From Flavobacterium fontis (GTDB lineage: Bacteria > Bacteroidota > Bacteroidia > Flavobacteriales > Flavobacteriaceae), in assembly GCF_900129405.1 (NCBI RefSeq), contig NZ_FQVQ01000011.1, positions 49,894 through 113,893 on the forward strand: a stretch of DNA of 64,000 nucleotides, read 5' to 3'. Every line of letters begins with the position of its first letter. The stretch's first letter is position 1. Under the pieces are notes generated by a model. That model was not told the DNA's origin and made no database searches. It saw only the letters and a list, made by a program, of their open reading frames with translations. The position numbers were made by a program, and so were the translations under genes. Shown in pieces: positions 25,927 to 34,454 of this stretch.

Positions 25927-26700
25927 TCACAATTTCTTCGCCTCATTCCAATACACATCCATTTCCGCCAAGGTCATATCGGCTAGGGATTTTCCCATAG
26001 CGTTGACCTTTTCCTCCAAATATTGAAAGCGCTTGATAAACTTTTTGTTGGTACGTTCCAAAGCGTCCTCGGGATTGACATTCAAAAACCGAGCGTAATT
26101 GATCATTGAAAACAGCACATCGCCAAACTCCGATTCGATACGGTCCAGGTTGCCGGTCGCCACTTCCTCCTGCAATTCGTGCAATTCTTCTTGAACCTTT
26201 TCCCAAACCTGCTCGGGTTGCTCCCAATCGAAGCCTACGCCTTTGGCTTTGTCTTGCACCCGACTGGCTTTTACCATGGCAGGTAACCCTTTGGGCACAC
26301 CTTCCAATACCGATTTTTTTCCTTCTTTTAACTTCAACTTTTCCCAATTGCGCTTCACTTCCTCCTCATCAGCCACGACCACATCGCCATAAATATGCGG
26401 ATGCCGGTGGATGAGTTTATCGCAAATTTCGTGGGCCACATCGGCTATATCAAAAGCGTGGGTTTCACTTCCAATTTTGGCATAAAAAACAATGTGCAAC
26501 AGGAGATCGCCCAACTCTTTTTTGACTTCTTCTAGGTTGTTGTCCAAAATAGCATCGCCCAATTCATAGGTTTCTTCAATGGTCAAATGTCGTAGGGATT
26601 GCAGGGTTTGCTTCTTATCCCAGGGACATTTTTCACGTAAATCGTCCATAATATCGAGCAATCGATTGAAGGCTTGCAGTTGTGCTTCGCGGGTATTCAT
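25927..26700 (-). CDS. mazG: Nucleoside triphosphate pyrophosphohydrolase MazG
   Basis: 257 residues with two MazG halves. The N-terminal half shows KCPWDKKQTLQSLRHLTIEETYELGDAI and EELGDLLLHIVFYAKI-like ELGDLLLHIVFYA, with the Mg-binding EExxE...ExxD pattern. The C-terminal half shows EVATGNLDRIESEFGDVLFSMINYARF. Hydrolyses (d)NTPs to NMP and pyrophosphate, a housecleaning enzyme. The start MNTREAQLQAFNRLLDIM is standard. Confidence 0.94.
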   Translation of the reverse strand: MNTREAQLQAFNRLLDIMDDLREKCPWDKKQTLQSLRHLTIEETYELGDAILDNNLEEVKKELGDLLLHIVFYAKIGSETHAFDIADVAHEICDKLIHRHPHIYGDVVVADEEEVKRNWEKLKLKEGKKSVLEGVPKGLPAMVKASRVQDKAKGVGFDWEQPEQVWEKVQEELHELQEEVATGNLDRIESEFGDVLFSMINYARFLNVNPEDALERTNKKFIKRFQYLEEKVNAMGKSLADMTLAEMDVYWNEAKKL

Positions 26701-26780
26701 GGGTATCGTTTTGGGTAAAAATAAGAAATCCCGACCGTTAAATCGATCGGGATAAAAGATATTTAGTTCACAAGGCGAAT

Positions 26781-27254
26781 TTACTCGCTTTTCTTGGTAG
26801 TTTTCTTTTTGGCTTTCACCTCTTCTACCACTTGTTCTTTGATTTCTTCTGCATTTTCAACAACCGGCTCATCTTTAGAAACCAATCCTTTCGCTTGTAA
26901 AATATTGTACCAATTCAATACTTTTTTGATATCAGAAGCATACACGCGATCCTGATCGTAATCGGGCAACACGGTTTCAAAGTACGCAATCAATTTGGCA
27001 TTATCTTCTTTGTGAGAAAGCGCTGGACCTTCGTTTTCCAATTGTGCAATAGCACGCAACACCTCAACCAAGGGTTTTTCTTCAGTATAGGTGTACATTG
27101 AAATTTCCGACAACAAACTCACATTACTGCGTAAGCCAACGGTAATTCGTTTTCCGTCCAATAACGATTCGGCAACGAAACCCGAACGCGTTTGTATTTT
27201 CAACTCATAAAGCCCGGGTTTTCCGGAAATGGCCAATATTTTATCAATTTTCAT
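26781..27254 (-). CDS. DUF5606-type conserved Bacteroidota protein
   Basis: 157 residues, soluble. It begins MKIDKILAISGKPGLYELK and has the motif GLRSNVSLLSEISMYT, which I recognise as the conserved Bacteroidota DUF5606 family. The C-tail is Lys/Glu-rich (KEQVVEEVKAKKKTTKKSE). Function unknown. It lies between mazG and def on the same strand, as in other Flavobacteriia. Confidence 0.75.
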   Translation of the reverse strand: MKIDKILAISGKPGLYELKIQTRSGFVAESLLDGKRITVGLRSNVSLLSEISMYTYTEEKPLVEVLRAIAQLENEGPALSHKEDNAKLIAYFETVLPDYDQDRVYASDIKKVLNWYNILQAKGLVSKDEPVVENAEEIKEQVVEEVKAKKKTTKKSE

Positions 27255-27299
27255 ACTGAGTGTATTTTTAATGGGGGCAAATATATTTATTTGTTTGTA

Positions 27300-27887
27300 T
27301 TAACGTCCTTTTTTATTGTAAAAACGCATACGATAGTCCGGACGCGCCTTTCCATCCATAATATTTTGAAGTTTTTTCTTAATTAACGTGCGTTTCAGCA
27401 TTGAAATTTTATCGGTAAATAAAATCCCTTCAATGTGGTCGTATTCGTGCTGAATCACCCGCGCGATTAATCCGTCGAAAACTTCTGTTTTTTCCACAAA
27501 ATGCTCGTCACAATACTGCAAAGTCACGCGTTCTTTTCGGTACACATCTTCGCGAACATCGGGAATACTCAAACAGCCTTCGTTAAAACCCCACTCCTCG
27601 CCTTCCTCTTTGAGAATTTGCGCATTAATAAAGGTGCGCTTAAATCCTTTCAATTGGGCACTTTCTTCCGCGCTCAGGGATTCACTATCTGCAAAAGGTT
27701 CGGTATCAATTACAAACAAGCGAATGGGCAATCCAATTTGAGGGGCCGCCAATCCCACGCCATACGCATTGTACATGGTATCGTACATGTTGTGAATGAG
27801 TTCGGATAACTGCGGATAATCGGGGGTAATGGATTCCCCAACCTTTCGTAAAACTGGGTCGCCGTAACCCACTATGGGTAAAATCAT
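27300..27887 (-). CDS. def: Peptide deformylase
   Basis: Removes the formyl group from the N-terminal Met of new proteins. All three motifs are present: GVGLAAPQIGLP (motif 1), EGCLSIPD (motif 2, metal Cys) and QHEYDHIEGILF (motif 3, HExxH). 195 residues, normal length, in the cytoplasm at the ribosome exit. Confidence 0.97.
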   Translation of the reverse strand: MILPIVGYGDPVLRKVGESITPDYPQLSELIHNMYDTMYNAYGVGLAAPQIGLPIRLFVIDTEPFADSESLSAEESAQLKGFKRTFINAQILKEEGEEWGFNEGCLSIPDVREDVYRKERVTLQYCDEHFVEKTEVFDGLIARVIQHEYDHIEGILFTDKISMLKRTLIKKKLQNIMDGKARPDYRMRFYNKKGR

Positions 27888-27944
27888 GGATGTATTTTTA
27901 AGGATGGGGCAAAAGTAGGAAAAAAAACAGCGATGCTAAAGGAT

Positions 27945-28361
27945 TTATATCATTTTACGGCTCAGATACTCTTGCAATAAAATGGTGGCTGCAATTTCAT
28001 CGACCAATCCTTTGTTTTGGCGTTGCTTCTTTGTGAGTCCGCTATCAATCATGGTTTGAAAAGCCATTTTTGAGGTAAAACGCTCGTCCACACGTACCAC
28101 GGGGATTTCAGGAAAAGTGGCTTGAAATTGCACCACAAAAGCATCTACCAAAGGGGCACTTTCCGAGGGTAAACCGTTCATCTGTTTGGGTTCGCCAATT
28201 AAAACGCTTCGCACGTCCTCTTTTTTAAAATAATCGACCAAAAAAGGAAACAATTGCGCCGTGTCGACCGTGGTGAGTCCCGAGGCAATAATTTGCAAAT
28301 CATCTGTAACGGCTATACCCGTGCGTTTGCGTCCGTAATCGAGGGCTAAAATTCGTGGCAT
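27945..28361 (-). CDS. ruvX: RuvX/YqgF Holliday junction resolvase-like protein
   Basis: 138 residues with an RNase H-like fold. MPRILALDYGRKRTGIAVTD carries the first catalytic Asp, VRVDERFTSKMAF the Glu motif, and KGLVDEIAATILLQEYL the final Asp. The family acts in rRNA 5' end processing or junction resolution. A longer open frame exists upstream but is the shadow of the neighbouring lipoprotein gene; the ATG at 28361 gives the standard N-terminus. Confidence 0.93.
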   Translation of the reverse strand: MPRILALDYGRKRTGIAVTDDLQIIASGLTTVDTAQLFPFLVDYFKKEDVRSVLIGEPKQMNGLPSESAPLVDAFVVQFQATFPEIPVVRVDERFTSKMAFQTMIDSGLTKKQRQNKGLVDEIAATILLQEYLSRKMI

Positions 28362-28377
28362 GCGACAAAGATACAGA

Positions 28378-29226
28378 TTATTTGGCCGCGGTAAATTGGG
28401 CCAATACCGTTTTCCCTTGACGCAGCTGTAATTGGTCTTTTTGGATGAAATAGGCATCGACTTGCGATAACATTTTAACAAAAGCCGCCTCGACTTGATC
28501 ATCGGGACAGGCCATCTTGGTCGAAATAATTGCGGTAAAAGCCAACCCATCCACCGAAGGCATAATATATTGTCCGCCAATTTGATTACAACCCACATAC
28601 GCAGTAAAACGTGCGTCTTTGGACAGTAACGTTAGGGTAAATGGTTTTTTGGAGGATGAAATTTTCTTTTTCATAAGGGTATGCAAGCGCCATTCGGTTC
28701 CTGCTAAGGCAAAGGTAACGGGTGCGGCAGGCGTTGTTCCTTTGACCACCGTAGCTTCTTTGGCCACCAGCAATTCCCCTGTTTGTGCATCTTTTTTCAT
28801 TTTTGTCAAACGATAGCGGGAGGCTAAATCGCCCGTAATGGGTTTTCCTTGCAAATCCAATTGCTGCAAAACGCCCTCCAAAACAGCATACGCATAGGGA
28901 CCGCCCTTTTGATTATCCAACTGAATTTGCGTTTCGTTGGCATTCCAACCATACGTTCCGCGCACTACAAAAGGCGTATCGGACTTACCTAAATAACGGG
29001 TCGTTAAAACAAAATGGGTGGTATCCTGCAATTCCAACTGCGTCTCGATTCCTTCACAATCGGCACAGGGCAACACGCCTTTATATACCCCGAGATAATC
29101 CAACGTTTGTTTGGCAGAGGTTACCTTGGGGGTCGTTTGAGGGGAAGGTTCGGGTTTGGTTTCTTTGGATGTACAAGAAAACAAGACAAACGCTAGTGTA
29201 ACAAGAAGGGAAACCGAGTACCGCAT
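28378..29226 (-). CDS. NlpE-like lipoprotein with C-terminal META domain
   Basis: 282 residues. A lipoprotein signal with lipobox LFSC-TS predicts outer-membrane anchoring. Residues ~45-145 match the NlpE N-terminal domain (GVYKGVLPCADCEGIETQLEL, with the CxxC). Residues ~170-280 match a META/DUF306 domain (LAGTEWRLHTL...VGCNQIGGQY). NlpE-type proteins are linked to copper and envelope stress sensing; this exact role is not shown. It converges on ruvX with a 16-bp gap. Confidence 0.85.
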   Translation of the reverse strand: MRYSVSLLVTLAFVLFSCTSKETKPEPSPQTTPKVTSAKQTLDYLGVYKGVLPCADCEGIETQLELQDTTHFVLTTRYLGKSDTPFVVRGTYGWNANETQIQLDNQKGGPYAYAVLEGVLQQLDLQGKPITGDLASRYRLTKMKKDAQTGELLVAKEATVVKGTTPAAPVTFALAGTEWRLHTLMKKKISSSKKPFTLTLLSKDARFTAYVGCNQIGGQYIMPSVDGLAFTAIISTKMACPDDQVEAAFVKMLSQVDAYFIQKDQLQLRQGKTVLAQFTAAK

Positions 29227-29334
29227 GGTGTAATGATTTTGAGTTCAAAACTAAAGAGATTACGGAACAATTTTCTTAAAAAATGTGTAAACTTTAGCAC
29301 AACGCAAACGCAACGGGATTGGTATATTTGTGGA

Positions 29335-30219
29335 ATGAATGCAACACAGCACCTCTTGTTTGTCGCTTTTGGGCACCGCGACTATCAAAATGAATTGATT
29401 TGGGCACTGATGTCCTTGGCGCGTGCGCATCCCGAACCTGCATTTCACATCCATATTTTCTCCGACGATACGGCGTATCTTCAATCGCAACTTCCCTTAC
29501 CTGTAACCTATCATGTTCTGACGTCCGACCAACTTACCGAGGCAAAAGGACCGTCTAATTATGCTTACCGCGTCAAGATTAAAATTCTACAAGACTGCTT
29601 GAAACGCTACACGGGCTCCTTCTTATACCTTGATACCGACTGTTTGATCACAGCGCCTTTGACTCCCATTTTTGAAGCCCTTGAAAAAGGAATGGTGTTT
29701 ATGGATAAAAATGAAGGAGCGTTAAAGGCCAATACCGGGGGAATCGCTCGCAAAATGAAAAAAGTGTTGCGCAAACAAGCTGCATTTCCTTTGCCCAACG
29801 GTGAACTAATTACGTTGAGTGAAGCCTTTGAAGTTTGGAATTCGGGATGTATTGGGGTTTCCAACCAACATCTCCCGCTTTTGTATCGCGCCGAAGCCTT
29901 TATGGATGCGTTGTATGCGACCTACCCGTTGTTTAGTATGGAACAGATTGCCGTTTCGGAAGCGCTGCAACGTGAACCCCTGGCGGAAAGTAAAAATTGG
30001 GTGCATCATTATTGGTATTTTAAAGAATTCAGACCCGTAATTCAGGCGTTTTTAGCACATTATCCCGTTTGGGAAGATCGATTGGAAAAGGCTCCGCTGT
30101 GGGATCCATGGCAACTTTCGGCAGGCAAACGTCGGTACAAACAACTCGGATTTTGGGGCCGAACCTTCCAAAAAATTAGCTTGGGCTACCGATGGAAAAA
30201 TCCAGAGTTCCGTCCTTAA
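29335..30219 (+). CDS. Putative glycosyltransferase (GT-A fold, DxD)
   Basis: 294 residues. The N-terminus QHLLFVAFGHRDYQNELIWAL and the metal-binding motif FLYLDTDCLI point to a GT-A fold nucleotide-sugar transferase, resembling GT8-like proteins. An acceptor region WNSGCIGVSNQHL follows. The start is taken at the ATG at 29335: a perfect -7 box TATATTTG at 29323-29330 leaves almost no leader, so the mRNA may be nearly leaderless. The longer frame from 29233 is ruled out by this promoter. Sugar and acceptor are unknown. Confidence 0.75.
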   Translation: MNATQHLLFVAFGHRDYQNELIWALMSLARAHPEPAFHIHIFSDDTAYLQSQLPLPVTYHVLTSDQLTEAKGPSNYAYRVKIKILQDCLKRYTGSFLYLDTDCLITAPLTPIFEALEKGMVFMDKNEGALKANTGGIARKMKKVLRKQAAFPLPNGELITLSEAFEVWNSGCIGVSNQHLPLLYRAEAFMDALYATYPLFSMEQIAVSEALQREPLAESKNWVHHYWYFKEFRPVIQAFLAHYPVWEDRLEKAPLWDPWQLSAGKRRYKQLGFWGRTFQKISLGYRWKNPEFRP

Positions 30220-30235
30220 AAAACAAACAAACTGC

Positions 30236-30243
30236 TATCTTTG
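30236..30243 (+). promoter_or_regulatory. -7 box of dapD
   Basis: TATCTTTG, a perfect TAnnTTTG, 18 bp before the dapD ATG. It supports the ATG at 30261 over the upstream in-frame ATG. Confidence 0.6.
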
Positions 30244-30260
30244 TCACTCAATTTTTAGAC

Positions 30261-31076
30261 ATGACAACACTACAACAAACCATAGAAAAAGCGTGGGAAA
30301 ACCGCGAATTATTGAAAGAAGAAACCACGCAACAGGCAATCCGCGAAGTGATTAACCTTTTGGATGCAGGAACACTTCGGGTCGCCCAACCCATCGAAGG
30401 CGGTTGGCAAGTAAACGAATGGGTGAAGAAAGCCGTCGTGATGTACTTCCCCATTCAAAAAATGGAAACTTTTGAAGTGGGAATTTTCGAATACCACGAT
30501 AAAATGCCTTTAAAACGAGGATATGCCGAGAAAGGAATTCGCGTGGTGCCCCATGCCGTAGCGCGTCACGGGGCCTATATCTCCAAAGGCGTAATTTTAA
30601 TGCCGAGTTATGTCAACATCGGGGCCTATGTCGATGAAGGTACGATGGTCGATACTTGGGCTACCGTAGGGAGTTGTGCACAAATTGGGAAAGAAGTCCA
30701 CTTAAGCGGTGGTGTCGGCATTGGCGGCGTTTTGGAACCCTTGCAAGCGGCCCCCGTAATTATTGAAGATGGTGCGTTCATTGGTTCGCGTTGCATTGTG
30801 GTTGAAGGCGTGCGGGTTGAAAAAGAAGCCGTTTTAGGAGCCAATGTTTGCTTGACCGCCTCAACAAAAATCATCGATGTAACAGGAAGCGAACCCGTTG
30901 AATACAAAGGCGTAGTCCCTGCCCGCTCGGTGGTGATCCCAGGAAGTTATACTAAAGAATTTGGCGCCGGAAGTTACCAAGTACCTTGTGCACTCATCAT
31001 CGGAAAACGCAAACCTTCGACCGACCTCAAAACGTCGTTGAATGATGCGTTACGCGAGTATGATGTGGCGGTGTAA
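30261..31076 (+). CDS. dapD: Tetrahydrodipicolinate N-succinyltransferase
   Basis: Transfers succinyl from succinyl-CoA to tetrahydrodipicolinate in lysine and meso-diaminopimelate synthesis. 271 residues. An alpha-helical N-domain is followed by a left-handed beta-helix of hexapeptide repeats (GVILMPSYVNIGAYVDEGTM, GGVGIGGVLEPLQAAPVIIE). The C-terminus has PGSYTKEFG-type residues VVIPGSYTKEFGAGSYQVPC. Identification is firm. Confidence 0.96.
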   Translation: MTTLQQTIEKAWENRELLKEETTQQAIREVINLLDAGTLRVAQPIEGGWQVNEWVKKAVVMYFPIQKMETFEVGIFEYHDKMPLKRGYAEKGIRVVPHAVARHGAYISKGVILMPSYVNIGAYVDEGTMVDTWATVGSCAQIGKEVHLSGGVGIGGVLEPLQAAPVIIEDGAFIGSRCIVVEGVRVEKEAVLGANVCLTASTKIIDVTGSEPVEYKGVVPARSVVIPGSYTKEFGAGSYQVPCALIIGKRKPSTDLKTSLNDALREYDVAV

Positions 31077-31665
31077 GAAGGTTTCAGGTTTAAAGTTTCA
31101 GGTTTAAAGTTTCAGGTTTAAAGTTTAAGGTTTTTCCCAAAAATTCGAAATCAGGTTGTATTCATGAAAATTAATGATATAAATTTCTCAGAAGCTCAGC
31201 GGCTCAGAGTCTCAGCAGCTTTAGATAGTTTAAGGTTTAAGGTTTAAAGTTTAAGGTTTTTACCAAAATTTCGAAATCAGTTTGAATTCTTGAAAACTCA
31301 TGTTTGGAATTTCTCAGAAGCTCAGCGGCTCAGAGTCTCAGCAGCTTTAGATAGTTTAAGGTTTAAGGTTTAAAGTTTAAGGTTTTTCTCGAAGTTTCGG
31401 AATCAGGTTGTATTCTTGAAAATTCATGTTAGGAATTTCTCAGAAGCTCAGCGGCTCAGAAACTCAGAAGCTTTAGAGCGTTTCAGGTTTCAGGTTTAAA
31501 GTTTAAGGTTTTTACCAAAATTTCGAAATCAGTTTGAATTCTTGAAAACTCATGTTTGGAATTTCTCAGAAGCTCAGCGGCTCAGAGTCTCAGCAGCTTT
31601 AGATAGTTTCAGGTTTAAGGTTTAAAGTTTAAGGTTAGAACCGTTTAAAAAAGAAATTTACTCTT
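31077..31665. repeat. Four ~125 bp tandem repeats with word repeats between
   Basis: Copies begin near 31183, 31309, 31434 and 31560. Each contains TTTCTCAGAAGCTCAGCGGC, a CTCAG word series, and a TTTAAGGTTTAAAG block, followed by a TTTCGAAATCAG segment. No gene is seen in the 640 bp between dapD and the nucleosidase. Confidence 0.8.
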
Positions 31666-31719
31666 TTATAGAAACATTTAAAATTTAAAATTCAAAATTT
31701 AAAATTTACAATAACCCCA

Positions 31720-32286
31720 ATGATTCGCTCCTTCTCTTCTCAGGAAATCCTTTTTTGTTTTGCGTTAGAATCCGAAGCGGCGGATGTCTTTGACGGTCAT
31801 AATGTTTTGTTTACAGGTATTGGGAAAGTGCAAGCGGCGTATGCCTTGACTAAAGCCTTGGCGACGCAACGACCGAAGCTCATTATCAATTTGGGAACCG
31901 TGGGCAGTACCCATTTCCCGAAAGGAACCGTGGTGCATTGTACCCAATTTGTACAACGCGATATGGATGTGCGTGGGTTGGGTTTTAAATTATACGAAAC
32001 ACCGTTGTCGGGGCTTCCTGTGGTGTTGGAGTATGGCGAATCCTTTGCGGGACTTCCTCATGCGGTGTGTGGTACGGGGGACAGTTTTGAAATGGAACAT
32101 GCCGAATCGTTGTATACCGTAGTAGATATGGAAGCGTATGCCCTTGCCTACATCGCCCAACAAGAAAAGATTCCGTTTTTATGCCTCAAATACATCTCCG
32201 ACGGCGCCGACGATAATGCCGCCAACGACTGGACCGAACAGGTGCACAAGGCCGCAGAAGCGTATGGGAAACTTTTGTTGGTTTAA
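31720..32286 (+). CDS. Nucleoside phosphorylase / MTA-SAH nucleosidase-like protein
   Basis: 188 residues of the PNP_UDP phosphorylase fold. Motifs: LFTGIGKVQAAYAL (ligand loop), LIINLGTVGS, FEMEHAESLYTVVDMEAYALAYI (substrate-binding Met-Glu) and LCLKYISDGADDNAANDW (Asp for purine recognition). It is shorter than typical MTA/SAH nucleosidases (about 230 residues), so substrate is uncertain, though a purine nucleosidase is likely. Confidence 0.8.
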   Translation: MIRSFSSQEILFCFALESEAADVFDGHNVLFTGIGKVQAAYALTKALATQRPKLIINLGTVGSTHFPKGTVVHCTQFVQRDMDVRGLGFKLYETPLSGLPVVLEYGESFAGLPHAVCGTGDSFEMEHAESLYTVVDMEAYALAYIAQQEKIPFLCLKYISDGADDNAANDWTEQVHKAAEAYGKLLLV

Positions 32287-32309
32287 ATAAGCTCCTGATC
32301 CCCTACGGA

Positions 32310-32560
32310 ACACTGCTCACTGTAGACTGAACACCGCCCACTGAACGCTGTACACTGAACACTGAACACTGAACACTGAACACTGAGACTGAGACTGAGA
32401 CTGCAACAACCAACAACCAACAACTGACAACCGACAACCGACAACAAACAACCGACAACCAACAACCAACAATCAACAACCGACAACCGACAACCAACAA
32501 CCAACAACCAACAACTGACAACCAACAACCGACAACCGACAACCATACTTTGGGGGCCAA
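32310..32560. repeat. Heptamer word repeats (ACACTGA, then CAACCAA/CAACCGA)
   Basis: 32320-32385 consists of CACTGAA words, then GAGACT words. 32400-32545 consists of CAACCAA/CAACCGA heptamers. Open frames through it encode only periodic low-complexity peptides. Confidence 0.8.
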
Positions 32561-32591
32561 GGGCAACTCATAACCCATAACTCATAACTAA

Positions 32592-32621
32592 AAAAACCCG
32601 ACACTTCCGCATCGGGTTTTC
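32592..32621. terminator. Intrinsic terminator downstream of the small membrane protein gene
   Basis: AAAACCCGA / TCGGGTTTT stem around a 10-nt loop with A and T runs, at the 3' end of the minus-strand gene at 32624. Confidence 0.75.
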
Positions 32622-32623
32622 TC

Positions 32624-32809
32624 CTACTCCTTCGTACCACGATTTCGAAACAAACGCCCCAAAATCCACGATACGATAAAACTCACCGCTGCACCTGTGG
32701 CAGCCAACAAAACCGTACGTAACACCTCACCCGAAGTTAAGGTGGGAACCAAACACAAAGCCGTTCCAACAAACGTACCCGTCACCGTTCCATTACCTGA
32801 AGAAGACAT
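32624..32809 (-). CDS. Small holin-like membrane protein, unassigned
   Basis: 61 residues. Two hydrophobic stretches (GTFVGTALCLVPTL and TVLLAATGAAVSFIVSWILG) and a basic tail RLFRNRGTKE. Holin-like in size and layout, but no lysis or phage structural gene is nearby. It sits 94 bp from the conserved MARQKG-type gene on the same strand. Confidence 0.55.
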   Translation of the reverse strand: MSSSGNGTVTGTFVGTALCLVPTLTSGEVLRTVLLAATGAAVSFIVSWILGRLFRNRGTKE

Positions 32810-32903
32810 AGGTCAAGCCATAGTATTCCCTCGCCGTTGGCAACTTCCCTCCTACTACATTATCATTCCCTTGGGGAAACTGCCAACCTTGAGGAAAAGA
32901 GAA

Positions 32904-33668
32904 TTAGGGCGTTGGTACACCGTCTACCTGTACAATCGATAACGGATTAAATGCCCCGTTTCGCAACGAATACGACTGACCGTTGACTTCCTGAAAGAAA
33001 GCGATACCCGCTACCAAAAACAACGGATGCGTACTGTTGGCCGTTAAGGTGAGCGTCTCACTCAAATCAGCGGTGGGCATCCCATTCCAAGGGAGTAAGG
33101 CCGACTCCCCCAAAGCCACTTCATACTGCTCCAGCTCAAAATCAATCGAGGCCGCACCATACATCACCTTAAAATGGGTAGTCCCCTCAGGAACCGTAAC
33201 CATTTGATTCGGAATAAAGGGCGGCAAGTTCAACGTAAACGCCCCCGTAGCGCGATCAATAGCAGTTGTAAACGGAGCATACAAACTCGTCCCCAACGTA
33301 CCGCGGTTGTTAAACTCAAACCCACTCAACAAAGTGGTTTCACCATCAATCACATTGCGTTGACCACGCACACTTACCGCATCGGCTTGCAGTACCTTTA
33401 TCATTTGTTGGTGCAAACGACTCACCATACGTGCGTCAGACGCATTCAACAATAACGGACGAAACGCTGTCCGCAACACGCGACCCGCCTTACCCGCGCG
33501 GCCAAACTCACTAACATTCTCACGAGTACGCTGAAAGGCAGGGTCGTTTTGAATACGACTGCGTTCAACCCCTCCTTTTTCACGAACTAAAAACCCATCG
33601 ATAGTTTTGTAGAACGTAATGTCACCCAAGGTGCCTTTAATCTTAATCAGGCCTTTCTGTCTTGCCAT
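32904..33668 (-). CDS. Conserved Bacteroidota protein of unknown function (MARQKG-type)
   Basis: 254 residues, no signal peptide or membrane segment. It begins MARQKGLIKIKGTLGDITFY and continues with REKGGVERSRIQNDPAFQRTREN, a pattern I recognise from many uncharacterised Bacteroidota proteins. The C-terminal half is beta-rich. These genes often occur with short hypothetical genes; a role is not known. Confidence 0.75.
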   Translation of the reverse strand: MARQKGLIKIKGTLGDITFYKTIDGFLVREKGGVERSRIQNDPAFQRTRENVSEFGRAGKAGRVLRTAFRPLLLNASDARMVSRLHQQMIKVLQADAVSVRGQRNVIDGETTLLSGFEFNNRGTLGTSLYAPFTTAIDRATGAFTLNLPPFIPNQMVTVPEGTTHFKVMYGAASIDFELEQYEVALGESALLPWNGMPTADLSETLTLTANSTHPLFLVAGIAFFQEVNGQSYSLRNGAFNPLSIVQVDGVPTP

Positions 33669-33920
33669 AATTTCTAAAATTTAAAAAATTAATACTCATT
33701 CATTCTCCTTCATTCGACAGTGTTGCAACATTTTGTGCGAAAGAACAAGACAAAGATGTGGGAATTTCGACCACACTTCAAAACGCCGAGATCAAGAACC
33801 AACTATTTTCGATGATTTCTTATACTTTTTTATACTTTTTGACGTTATGAAAAAATCGTAAAAGCCACAATATTTGAATGTTATATATAAATTTTTATAA
33901 ACCTTTAAATTGTAACCGCC

Positions 33921-34118
33921 ATGAAAACAACCAGAGTTTGCATCTATCCCAAAGATGTACAGCGCATCACAGGCAAAACCTACACCCAAGCCCGCCTGTA
34001 CCTCAAAAAAATCAAAAAAAGCCTCAACAAAGAGGAACACCAACTCCTTTCCGTCCAGGAATTTTGCCACTACTCAGGCCTACCCTATGACGAAGTACTG
34101 CGCTCCATCACGGACTGA
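33921..34118 (+). CDS. Small conserved hypothetical protein
   Basis: 65 residues, basic N-terminal half (YPKDVQRITGKTYTQARLYLKKIKKSLNKEE) and a helical C-terminus (LSVQEFCHYSGLPYDEVLRSI). The layout resembles small DNA-binding or excisionase-like proteins but no family is certain. A terminator follows within a few bases, supporting a real gene. Confidence 0.6.
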   Translation: MKTTRVCIYPKDVQRITGKTYTQARLYLKKIKKSLNKEEHQLLSVQEFCHYSGLPYDEVLRSITD

Positions 34119-34122
34119 AACT

Positions 34123-34150
34123 AGAAAACCACCGAGGAGGTGGTTTTTTG
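34123..34150 (+). terminator. Intrinsic terminator after the 65-residue protein gene
   Basis: AAACCACC / GGTGGTTT stem around GAGGA, followed by a T run. Confidence 0.8.
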
Positions 34151-34324
34151 TTATTATTACCCAAAAGAGTTTAATTAAAACTTTAAAAAAAAGCATGAAT
34201 AAGGAAGATTAATATATCTTTCAACTAATAATAAAAATATTACCCTTGTAAAACATTTAAAATAATGATATATAAATTCCAAAAGTAGTAATCAGGGGAA
34301 TCAAAATACATTTTTCTACCCTCA
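34151..34324. other. AT-rich intergenic DNA
   Basis: About 170 bp without a gene or a recognisable site, between the terminator at 34150 and the candidate small RNA terminator. Confidence 0.5.
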
Positions 34325-34390
34325 AAAAAAAAGCCCGAATCGCTTCGGGCTATAAAAAAGGCATATACGAAAGGGTTTGGATGTAAATCC
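34325..34390 (-). ncRNA. Candidate small RNA (~65 nt) with its own promoter and terminator
   Basis: On the minus strand a perfect -7 box TACTTTTG (34402-34395) predicts transcription from about 34390. It ends at the strong hairpin AGCCCGAA / TTCGGGCT plus nine T (34352-34325). The promoter is preceded by a perfect 20-bp palindrome at 34422-34441, centred exactly 33 bp upstream of the -7 box. No open frame of note lies inside. Alternative: the hairpin is only the terminator of the PorP gene ending at 34455. The promoter match is what favours a separate RNA. Confidence 0.45.
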
Positions 34391-34394
34391 GAGC

Positions 34395-34441
34395 CAAAAG
34401 TAAAGGCCTCTGAGAAATAGATTTTACGGATTTCCGTAAAA
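34395..34441 (-). promoter_or_regulatory. Perfect ACGGA-type palindromic operator with -7 box (candidate small RNA)
   Basis: TTTTACGGATTTCCGTAAAA (34422-34441) has 9-bp arms around TT. A perfect minus-strand -7 box TACTTTTG lies 33 bp away, centre to centre. This is the best copy of the motif that also precedes the CRISPR, nuclease and HsdR_N genes. Confidence 0.7.
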
Positions 34442-34454
34442 GTGTTTTTTTTAG

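Noticed and set aside
32283..32578. Minus-strand frames of about 90 codons rich in Val, Gly, Cys and Trp
   Set aside because: They translate the CAACCAA/CAACCGA heptamers (LLVVGC repeats); low-complexity, not proteins.
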